NCBI GenBank assembly: GCA_964394585.1
Contig: CAYMYI010000120.1
Location: forward strand, 1-11,787
Length of the DNA: 11,787 nt
Reading direction: 5' to 3'
Source of the DNA: CAYUJH01 sp964394585
GTDB taxonomy: Bacteria > Bacteroidota > Bacteroidia > Cytophagales > Flammeovirgaceae
The notes below the pieces were generated by a model. That model saw only the letters and a list, made by a program, of their open reading frames with translations. It was not told where the DNA came from and ran no database searches. Positions within the stretch are counted from its first letter, which is position 1, and each line of letters opens with the position of its first letter. Of this stretch, positions 1 through 5,519 are shown piece by piece. The position numbers and the translations under genes are program-made.

Positions 1-418
1 CACCGCGTAGCAAATAGCTACTAGTAGTTCTGACCAGTCCTTCGCGTTTATCGGCACTAACTACGGTCGATCTTCCGGCATACACTTCAATATCATCGCG
101 AAGTAGTGTGTTTGTGTTGGCATCAAAAAATTGAACCGTAAGCACTGTTTGCCCCCGCCGATGCGCCTCGGCGAGCCCATCAGGAGTAATACTGATTACA
201 TCTGGGAATGCGCTTATCCATTCTACAGGCACTTCTACCTCGCGCCCAGCATTATCTAAGTACTGATATTCAAACTGATAGGAAGTGCCGACTTCCAACG
301 AGTCGATTGAGTTACGGATGCGAAGTACAGGGTCGACGGTATCAAATAAATAATCGTTACCGATACAACCTGTAAGCAACAACAGGCAACCCACCAAAAG
401 GTATTTCCAACATTTCAT
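1..418 (-). CDS. Lipoprotein with Ig-like domain, C-terminus cut by window edge
   Basis: This is a partial gene that starts at an ATG at 418 and reads leftward, open for 139 codons to the window edge. The N-terminus has a Lys-rich start, a hydrophobic core and a lipobox LTGC with Cys18, so it should be a lipoprotein of the inner or outer membrane. Residues about 30-114 look like a bacterial Ig-like (BIG2-type) domain: a strand-rich region, a VEW motif at 65-67, then ISITPDGLAEAHRRG and TVLTV, which resembles the usual 'WsSsdpsvasVdsnGlvtalkaG' pattern. The sequence after residue 115 (TTSSYLLRG) could begin a second domain; from memory of similar Bacteroidota lipoproteins I suspect a DM13-like domain, but too little is present to confirm it. 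It lies 102 bp downstream of gvpL on the same strand and could be co-transcribed with it. Function is unknown. Confidence 0.8.
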   Translation of the reverse strand, partial: MKCWKYLLVGCLLLLTGCIGNDYLFDTVDPVLRIRNSIDSLEVGTSYQFEYQYLDNAGREVEVPVEWISAFPDVISITPDGLAEAHRRGQTVLTVQFFDANTNTLLRDDIEVYAGRSTVVSADKREGLVRTTSSYLLRG

Positions 419-467
419 AGAGGATAAAAGAAAGTTAATGAAAGATTTAGCAAGTAACTCATCCTCG

Positions 468-477
468 TTCGTACGAA
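468..477. repeat. 10-bp perfect palindrome between gvpL and the lipoprotein gene
   Basis: TTCGTACGAA reads the same on both strands and sits about 50 bp upstream of the lipoprotein start. It could be a small operator, but its core CGTACG occurs at several other places in the window, including inside genes, so chance is likely. Confidence 0.25.
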
Positions 478-520
478 ATGTCAGCCTAAAAACAATTCGC
501 TGCTTTTAGCCAGAGATTGA

Positions 521-1276
521 TTAGAGCTCCCACTCCTCTGGTGGAATATTCAAATTGATGAAATTGTAAGGAGCCAACGGACCCACATATTTAAACTTCA
601 CTGTGCTAGCGTGCTGTTCGGCTAATTCTTCTACTACATTATCAAACTCTTTTTCGCGCCCTTTATTCACTAAAAAAGAAGCATTCAAAAACATAGCATC
701 GGTTAGGTTGGCATTTTGTTTTACTGCCAGAGCCGAAGGTTTCAAACACGATAAAATTGTTTCGGCGGCTTCTTCTTTCCGCTTGGCGAGTGCCTCTTGC
801 ACTAATTTTCCTACTTCAATGAGCAACGATTGGTCTTGCCGGCGTTCAGCTTTTTCTTTCAAACGTCGGACTCCAGGGTCGTTTTGGGCGATATCGGCAA
901 ATACAGCGGGCAGATCGACCCACAAGGCTTTGAGACCCAGCTCGATAGTGCCCTCAATTTCGGAAATTGCCTGGGTAAACTCTTTGGTACGGCGCAGTAA
1001 AAGCTCCATAATACGCGATTCGTTAGCGGCAACAGTTCCAAACTTTACCGGTAAAACCGTATGTTCTTCCATCACTTTTTCAATTGTTTTTTGGTGTGCC
1101 AACATAAATTCGCGCGAGCTAGGCACATATTCTTTTGCAGACTCAGAATAGCGGCTTACTAACATAGCCAGCGAATCGGTTCCAATGGTATATACTTCTT
1201 CTTCTTGTAAGCCGATAGCACCAAAGCGATAATCTTGCGTAGTGGCTATAATGCCATAGATATATTTTCCTTCCAA
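521..1276 (-). CDS. gvpL: GvpL/GvpF-family gas vesicle protein
   Basis: A 251-residue protein with the two-part layout of GvpF/GvpL, accessory proteins of gas vesicle assembly that in known systems interact with the GvpA shell protein. The N-terminal part starts KYIYGII and carries AHQKTIEKVM (60-69) and VLPVKFGT (74-81), matching the family's 'aHe.vle.l...vlPvrFGT' block. A Lys/Glu-rich helical middle (about 135-180) follows, then the C-terminal signature FKYVGPLAPYNF (228-239), which matches 'l.GPwPPYsFv'. The start appears to be TTG at 1276: no in-frame ATG lies upstream before a stop (about 1313), and the next internal Met falls after the first conserved strand. Upstream sequence is A-rich, with no clear Shine-Dalgarno. 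No gvpA, gvpN or gvpK is visible: the gene to the right is divergent and the one to the left is a lipoprotein. L versus F cannot be settled from sequence alone. Confidence 0.88.
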   Translation of the reverse strand: MEGKYIYGIIATTQDYRFGAIGLQEEEVYTIGTDSLAMLVSRYSESAKEYVPSSREFMLAHQKTIEKVMEEHTVLPVKFGTVAANESRIMELLLRRTKEFTQAISEIEGTIELGLKALWVDLPAVFADIAQNDPGVRRLKEKAERRQDQSLLIEVGKLVQEALAKRKEEAAETILSCLKPSALAVKQNANLTDAMFLNASFLVNKGREKEFDNVVEELAEQHASTVKFKYVGPLAPYNFINLNIPPEEWEL

Positions 1277-1313
1277 AGTGTTAATTTTTTTATGCGTTAG
1301 TAAGAACTTAATT

Positions 1314-1332
1314 TATTAACCTTCAGTTAATA
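1314..1332. repeat. Inverted repeat upstream of gvpL, possible operator
   Basis: The arms TATTAAC (1314-1320) and GTTAATA (1326-1332) are perfect complements separated by CTTCA. The dyad ends about 38 bp upstream of the gvpL start, where a repressor or activator site could sit. The region is AT-rich, so a chance dyad is possible. Confidence 0.4.
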
Positions 1333-1338
1333 TACATA

Positions 1339-1381
1339 ATGAATAAATAGCCGCTCCTTACACCAATACTATTTTATTCAT
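1339..1381. repeat. Imperfect inverted repeat upstream of gvpL
   Basis: ATGAATAAATAG (1339-1350) is complementary to CTATTTTATTCAT (1369-1381), with nine perfect inner-arm pairs, then one bulged T (1372) and three more pairs, around an 18-nt loop. It lies beside the 1314-1332 dyad. It could be a regulator site or an RNA stem in the gvpL leader. Low sequence complexity limits confidence. Confidence 0.35.
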
Positions 1382-1392
1382 AATCAAGGTTT

Positions 1393-1418
1393 TAAAAATT
1401 GTTTTTTGCAAATTTTTA
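1393..1418. repeat. AT-only inverted repeat in the gvpL/transporter gap
   Basis: TAAAAATT (1393-1400) and AATTTTTA (1411-1418) are perfect complements around a 10-nt spacer that holds most of the palindrome TTTGCAAA (1405-1412). It has no T-tract in a terminator position. It is probably part of the general AT-rich promoter DNA. Confidence 0.25.
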
Positions 1419-1478
1419 CAACTTAAGCAGAACTTATCTGGTTTCACAAACTGTTAACGAGTTGTAATTCATGTTCTA

Positions 1479-1514
1479 ATGCATGTAATTGATTTAAGAG
1501 TAAAAATTGACTAA
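1479..1514 (+). CDS. Possible 11-codon leader ORF before the terminator
   Basis: ATG at 1479 opens an 11-codon frame (MHVIDLRVKID) that stops with TAA at 1512-1514, two bases before the terminator stem. The placement resembles a leader peptide of a transcription attenuator. However, there is no run of a regulatory amino acid codon, no ribosome-binding site and no clear alternative antiterminator stem. An ORF this short arises easily by chance. It is recorded for its position, not for proven coding. Confidence 0.15.
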   Translation: MHVIDLRVKID

Positions 1515-1516
1515 AG

Positions 1517-1543
1517 ACCTTTGGCATTGCCGAAGGTTTTTTT
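1517..1543 (+). terminator. Rightward intrinsic terminator or attenuator upstream of the NSS gene
   Basis: The stem ACCTTTGGC (1517-1525) pairs with GCCGAAGGT (1529-1537) through nine pairs, one of them G-U, closing a 3-nt loop ATT. A run of seven T (1537-1543) follows directly. This is a standard intrinsic terminator for rightward transcription. The opposite strand lacks a T-run next to the stem, so it is not bidirectional. No rightward gene ends before it, so it either ends a small unannotated RNA or acts in the leader of the transporter gene at 1706. Confidence 0.75.
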
Positions 1544-1705
1544 GTTTATGTTCTTTAGTATTCGCCTCCTTTTTTGCTTTCCTTTCCCTCATTTCGCGAA
1601 TCTGTCCAACAAAATAAGTGGTTTGTGTGCATCATGCGGTCGAAGTTCCGAAATCCTGCTATATTTTCGGAGAAAAAGATCACACAACGTTTACCCATCC
1701 GTACG

Positions 1706-3205
1706 ATGTCAATCAACGAACAATTTAGTAGCCGCTGGGGAATTATCCTTGCTTCTTTAGGCATGGCTGTAGGCGCCGGAAATTTATGGCGCTTTCCACG
1801 GCTAGCCGGCCAATATGGCGGGACTTTTTTAATTCTTTGGATTCTGTTTTTGCTCATTTGGTCCATTCCAATTCTTCTTGCAGAGTTTTCCATCGGGAAA
1901 ACCTACAAAAAAGGCGTGATTGGATCTTTTGGTGCAGCTACGGGACAATCATTCACTTGGATGGGCTTCTTCATTACATTTTGCACCTTAGGCATTACTT
2001 TTTACTATTCGGTAGTAACGGCATGGGGGCTACGTTATTTAGGGCTAGCCCTCGGCAACGGGTTCAGCATTGTATCGGGGGGCAATTCCTTAGCTCAAGA
2101 ACTCCAAGCCAATCCTGAGTATTTGAACGAGTACTGGCAATCGGTAGCCAATGGGAGTTGGCAAACCAGCATATTACATTTTGTAGCCCTTGTCGTTGGA
2201 TGTTTGCTCCTTGTTCGGGGCATTCAAAATGGTTTGGAAAAAGCCAATCGGATTCTAATTCCTATGTTGTTTATTTTATTGCTTGTAATTGGAGGGATTG
2301 CCCTTACTATTGGAAACGGAATTGCCGGATTAGAATACATGTTTTCCGTTAAAACCGAGCACTTTAGCAATGCCACGGTCTGGATTGAAGCCCTCTCGCA
2401 ATCGGCATGGTCTACCGGAGCAGGTTGGGGACTCATGATGACGCTTTCGTCGTATTCGCGAAATAAAGAAGATGTTACCCTTAATATATTTGTGAGTGGA
2501 TTTGGCAATAACACAGCCTCTTTAGTAGCAGGCATTGCCATATTGCCTTCGGTATTTGCACTATCAGCCACCTCGGAAGAAGCCATTGCAGCGCTGCAAG
2601 CTGGCAACCAAGCCCTTACGTTCAGTATCATTCCCGAATTATTTTCAAAAATTCCGGGTGGTGCTATGCTCTCCATCTTATTTTTTAGTGCATTTGTGTT
2701 GGCGGCGTTCAGTTCGTTACTCTCCATGATCGAACTGTTTATAAAGATGTTGGGCGATTTAGGCCTCTCGCGCCAAAGTGCTGCCTTACGCGCTGCTATT
2801 TTCAGTTTAATTTTTGGCTTGCCCTCAGCGCTTTCGCTCGATATTTTCTCTAATCAAGATTGGGTATGGGGACTTGGGCTGATTATCTCGGGGATGTTCA
2901 TCGTATTTGCGGTACTACACCACGGTGTTGTAGATTTCAAAAAGCGATTTATCGACCAAGACTCCGACTTTAAAGTAAGCACCCTTTACTTCAAACTTTG
3001 CATCTTTCTTAATATTGGGCTTGGGCTTGTGCTACTCTATTGGTGGATGGCACAAGGTTACGATGCCAACCCCTGGTTTAAAGAGGGGACCTGGAACGTA
3101 TTCAGCGTATATAGCAATGCTACGATTGTAACTCAGTGGGGGGTGCTCCTCGTGGTAGGCATTTTGCTTAACCGATGGCTCTACCGAAAGTTTGTAAAAA
3201 ACTAA
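1706..3205 (+). CDS. NSS (SNF) family Na+-dependent transporter
   Basis: A 499-residue inner-membrane protein of the neurotransmitter:sodium symporter family (LeuT fold), importing an amino acid or related amine with Na+. About 12 hydrophobic segments can be placed (11-30, 40-62, 84-115, 155-172, 182-206, 225-250, 262-290, 318-345, 357-377, 385-405, 425-450, 472-492). TM1 has the unwound GAGN (23-26) and WRFP (28-31). TM6 has the STGAGWG stretch (236-242), with Ser236 where LeuT has the Na1 ligand Thr254. TM8 has AAFSS, so A333, S336 and S337 align with the LeuT Na2 ligands A351, T354 and S355. The substrate cannot be told from sequence. The ATG at 1706 is preferred because homologues begin about ten residues before TM1; the frame also contains an ATG at 1574, but the extra 44 residues look unrelated to the family. 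A terminator-like hairpin lies 163 bp upstream. Confidence 0.93.
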   Translation: MSINEQFSSRWGIILASLGMAVGAGNLWRFPRLAGQYGGTFLILWILFLLIWSIPILLAEFSIGKTYKKGVIGSFGAATGQSFTWMGFFITFCTLGITFYYSVVTAWGLRYLGLALGNGFSIVSGGNSLAQELQANPEYLNEYWQSVANGSWQTSILHFVALVVGCLLLVRGIQNGLEKANRILIPMLFILLLVIGGIALTIGNGIAGLEYMFSVKTEHFSNATVWIEALSQSAWSTGAGWGLMMTLSSYSRNKEDVTLNIFVSGFGNNTASLVAGIAILPSVFALSATSEEAIAALQAGNQALTFSIIPELFSKIPGGAMLSILFFSAFVLAAFSSLLSMIELFIKMLGDLGLSRQSAALRAAIFSLIFGLPSALSLDIFSNQDWVWGLGLIISGMFIVFAVLHHGVVDFKKRFIDQDSDFKVSTLYFKLCIFLNIGLGLVLLYWWMAQGYDANPWFKEGTWNVFSVYSNATIVTQWGVLLVVGILLNRWLYRKFVKN

Positions 3206-3261
3206 GGAGATGACCTATAAAATTTTCATTTTTGACTTCTTAAAAAAGTAACCTTTGAGTT

Positions 3262-3846
3262 ATGTCAGATTTTAGCATTTATCTATCCCTCGGTGCAGAA
3301 CACATTACCGACCCCAACGGGTACGACCACATCTTGTTTATTATTGCCTTAGCAGCTATTTACACGTTCAGGGAATGGAAACAAGTGGCTATTTTAGTTA
3401 CTGCATTTACGATAGGACATTCCATCACTTTGGCGCTGGCTACCTTACAGGTCGTATCCGTTTCTTCTGCTTGGATTGAGTTTTTAATCCCCGTTACGAT
3501 TTTACTAACCAGCATTTTCAATTATTTCCATAAGGAAGAAGCCAACAAAAAGAGTTCGGTTGGAGGGCGCTACGTTACCGCATTATTTTTTGGGTTAATT
3601 CACGGGTTAGGGTTTTCCAACTTCCTACGCAGTTTGCTAGGGAAAGAAACCTCTTTATTTGAACCATTACTAGCCTTCAATATTGGGTTAGAATTAGGGC
3701 AGCTTCTTATTGTTGCTGCGATCCTGCTCATTGCCTTGTTGTTTGTGGGCGTGCTACAGGTAAAGCGTAGAGAATGGGTTTTGCTACTGTCCGGGGCTGC
3801 CGGTGGCATGTCGCTTGTTATGATGTTAGAGCGGATTCCGTTCTAG
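3262..3846 (+). CDS. HupE/UreJ-type membrane protein, possible metal transporter
   Basis: A 194-residue integral membrane protein with about six hydrophobic segments. It matches the HupE/UreJ group common in Bacteroidota: HITDPNGYDHILF near the N-terminus (H14, D17, D22, H23), TAFTIGHSITLALA (48-60, with H53), WIEFLIP (71-77), FGLIHGLGF (110-118, with H114) and NIGLELGQ (140-147, with E144). HupE and UreJ proteins in hydrogenase and urease clusters are linked to nickel uptake; the His, Asp and Glu residues within the membrane fit a divalent-cation path. No hydrogenase or urease gene is in view, so nickel is only a guess. The gene follows the NSS transporter by 56 bp on the same strand and may share its transcript. 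No terminator is obvious after its stop. Confidence 0.85.
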   Translation: MSDFSIYLSLGAEHITDPNGYDHILFIIALAAIYTFREWKQVAILVTAFTIGHSITLALATLQVVSVSSAWIEFLIPVTILLTSIFNYFHKEEANKKSSVGGRYVTALFFGLIHGLGFSNFLRSLLGKETSLFEPLLAFNIGLELGQLLIVAAILLIALLFVGVLQVKRREWVLLLSGAAGGMSLVMMLERIPF

Positions 3847-3925
3847 TGCATCCCATTAATTTAGTCCTCTTTGCTATGATTGATGATAACTCAGCAGGAT
3901 AAACTTCTCAATCAGTGGCTATATT

Positions 3926-4360
3926 TCAGTTATCTTCTAATAACTCTTCGTATTGGTCATCCCATTTAAACGCATTTAAAATCCATCCTTTATCACTTTT
4001 GTAGTAGGTGAACAGAAAACGAATCATGTGTTTCTCGAACCGAATGACGTATATTTTCCGAATTACAAAATCGTTGATAGTTTGCTCTTTGATAAAGTCG
4101 TAGCCCATCACCGCTCCAAAACGATCAATCGCTACATTAAACTGCTTGATGGTTTGAGACTCTAATTGGTCTACTTCGTTTTCGGGAATAGGCCAGTAGG
4201 CTCGAAGGGCATCAAAAGCAGTGGTATATTCTGCTTTTTCAAAATCGTTCATCACCCCTTCAGCGTGTTGGGAAAGTTCTTTCGTACCCTTCAAGTATTC
4301 TTGCCCATGGGCAACAGATACCCATACAAAAGTGATTAGGAAAGGAAGCAGTGTTTTCAT
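3926..4360 (-). CDS. Small exported protein of unknown function
   Basis: A 144-residue protein with a Sec signal peptide (Lys2, hydrophobic core, likely cleavage after Ala-His-Gly, about residue 19). The mature part is an alpha/beta-looking domain ending in FLFTYYKSDKGWILNAFKWDD, a pattern seen at the end of small uncharacterised periplasmic Bacteroidota proteins with a 'fyk..dgW.l..f.fdd' ending. I cannot name the family. The ATG at 4360 is chosen because it places the signal peptide at the N-terminus; the frame stays open to 4441, but that extension has no signal-like features. It lies 87 bp downstream of the 4448-4849 membrane gene on the same strand and converges with the HupE-type gene across a 79-bp gap that shows no clear terminator. 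Confidence 0.72.
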   Translation of the reverse strand: MKTLLPFLITFVWVSVAHGQEYLKGTKELSQHAEGVMNDFEKAEYTTAFDALRAYWPIPENEVDQLESQTIKQFNVAIDRFGAVMGYDFIKEQTINDFVIRKIYVIRFEKHMIRFLFTYYKSDKGWILNAFKWDDQYEELLEDN

Positions 4361-4447
4361 AGGTAGAAAATTATGATGATAAAAGCATGTAAGCGTCATG
4401 ATTATTGATTTCAAATTACTTATCTGATTGCAGTTTCGCAAAGCCCT

Positions 4448-4849
4448 TTAGGGTGCAACATGGCTTGAGGTACCGGCAACCCTTAACTCATACGACGCCA
4501 ATACTGCCACAATCACAATTTCTGAAATCAGATAGCCCCACCCCCATATTGTGATTACGTTAGCATGATACAGTGCAAAGCCAAGCGATAAACCACAATA
4601 TACAAAGTTGAGGTAGGCAATACCGCGCAGAAACTTCCATCGGTTGCCTTTGATAATGGCAAAGCAGTAAAAATCGTACAATGCAAAAAAGCAAGGGAGC
4701 GCTGCTAGGGGATATAACATCTGCCGGGGAAGCCCGAACACAGCCTCCCACTGAACTAATACCACACCGAGTAAAAAAGCAGAAAGTAAGGCTCCTGCCG
4801 CATCCATCAAAAAAAGTAGTTTCAGCGAAATGGTTCGGTGTTGTTTCAT
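4448..4849 (-). CDS. Four-helix integral membrane protein of unknown function
   Basis: A 133-residue protein with four predicted membrane helices (about 8-30, 44-66, 75-95, 100-120) and a short basic N-terminus (MKQHRTISLK). Features include LMDAAGALLSAFLLGVVL in helix 1, a GLPRQMLYPLAAL loop into helix 2, an acidic-aromatic YDFYC, and a conserved-looking NRWKFLRGIAYLN loop before helix 3. The pattern agrees with a small conserved membrane family in Bacteroidota that has no assigned role. It is divergent from the lipoprotein gene at 4969 across 119 bp. The ATG at 4849 is the natural start. Confidence 0.75.
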   Translation of the reverse strand: MKQHRTISLKLLFLMDAAGALLSAFLLGVVLVQWEAVFGLPRQMLYPLAALPCFFALYDFYCFAIIKGNRWKFLRGIAYLNFVYCGLSLGFALYHANVITIWGWGYLISEIVIVAVLASYELRVAGTSSHVAP

Positions 4850-4968
4850 AAAGCAGAATGTTGAATAGTTGTATTAAAACAAGTAGGAACGGAGCGATAT
4901 TGTTTGTAACATTTCACGGTTTCAAATGCTTATGCTAATACGATGAGTAATCCTTAAAATACGGTACC

Positions 4969-5517
4969 ATGAAAAAGTGGAGCATACTTCTGGGATTTTT
5001 AATATTGCTAAGTTGCGAAACTCGCCGCGATAGAACCGTAAACCCCGAGGAGTTTGAAAATCAGCTTACCGATAGTTCGATCTTGTATTTCAAAAATGTT
5101 CGGCAGTTGTATTACGATAAAACCGTGCATGAGCCTTCAAAAATGGAGCAATACCGCTTTGGCGATCGGGTACAAGACGACTCGAAACCCATTGTTAATT
5201 TATGCATTGTGCTGAACATTTTAACCGACCGCGCATATGTGATGGTAGAACCTAATGATTTTTTTGGGGAAACAGAGGAAATCGTAGTACGATGGGAAAA
5301 CCCCGAAACTGCTGAAACAGGCACCTATGTGTTAGGGAAAGATTCGATGCCGCGCCACTTTCAGTTTACCACGCAACTATACAACGCCTTACAAAAGAAA
5401 TGGAAGCTTTCTGTAGAAGTAGGCGGAAAACACCATCCTTTCTTAACGGAAGAAAATGAGCGCGAGGCTTTCCGCATTACTATGTACGATTATTTCCGAT
5501 TAGTGAATGCCCTGTAG
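4969..5517 (+). CDS. Putative lipoprotein of unknown function
   Basis: A 182-residue protein with a typical lipoprotein signal: two lysines, a hydrophobic stretch and a lipobox LLSC with Cys16. The mature part is polar and probably globular (alpha/beta), with aromatic motifs such as LYFKNVRQLYYDK (39-51) and a C-terminal MYDYFRLVNAL. I do not recognise a named domain. The content VVRWENPETAETGTYVLGKD reads like a beta-rich region. The gene starts with ATG at 4969. It ends 2 bp from the stop of the converging HhH/barrel gene, with no visible terminator in between, so the two transcripts probably overlap at their 3' ends. Confidence 0.78.
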   Translation: MKKWSILLGFLILLSCETRRDRTVNPEEFENQLTDSSILYFKNVRQLYYDKTVHEPSKMEQYRFGDRVQDDSKPIVNLCIVLNILTDRAYVMVEPNDFFGETEEIVVRWENPETAETGTYVLGKDSMPRHFQFTTQLYNALQKKWKLSVEVGGKHHPFLTEENEREAFRITMYDYFRLVNAL

Positions 5518-5519
5518 CC

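Larger units (their letters stand above)
1277..1705. other. 429-bp non-coding region between gvpL and the NSS transporter gene
   Basis: This AT-rich divergent gap must hold the promoters of gvpL (leftward) and the transporter (rightward). It contains three inverted repeats between 1314 and 1418, an imperfect direct repeat (TAATTCATGT at 1465-1474 and TAATGCATGT at 1477-1486), a possible 11-codon ORF and a rightward intrinsic terminator at 1517-1543. I see no convincing TAnnTTTG promoter box on either strand. The sequence does not match any riboswitch or T-box consensus I know. The stretch 1544-1705, between terminator and transporter start, holds nothing else I can name. Confidence 0.6.

Noticed and set aside
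468..477. CGTACG-containing sites as a repeated regulatory motif
   Set aside because: CGTACG occurs about five times, some inside genes, only slightly above the number expected by chance in a window of this size.
603..1151. 182-codon open frame antisense to gvpL
   Set aside because: It lies wholly inside gvpL on the other strand, is Ser/Phe-rich without any domain pattern, and gvpL shows strong family motifs.
1574..1705. 44-residue N-terminal extension of the NSS transporter
   Set aside because: Family members start about ten residues before TM1, which fits ATG 1706; the extension has no conserved character.
3231..3257. Promoter-like TTTG ... TAACCTTTG before the HupE-type gene
   Set aside because: The -7-like box has one extra base and would place the transcription start at or after the ATG at 3262.
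3879..3914. GATTGA ... TCAATC as a terminator between convergent genes
   Set aside because: Only six pairs around a 24-nt loop and no T-tract on either side.
4361..4447. Promoter for the 3926-4360 gene (TTTG ... TACATGCTTT on the minus strand)
   Set aside because: The -7-like part departs too far from TAnnTTTG to call.
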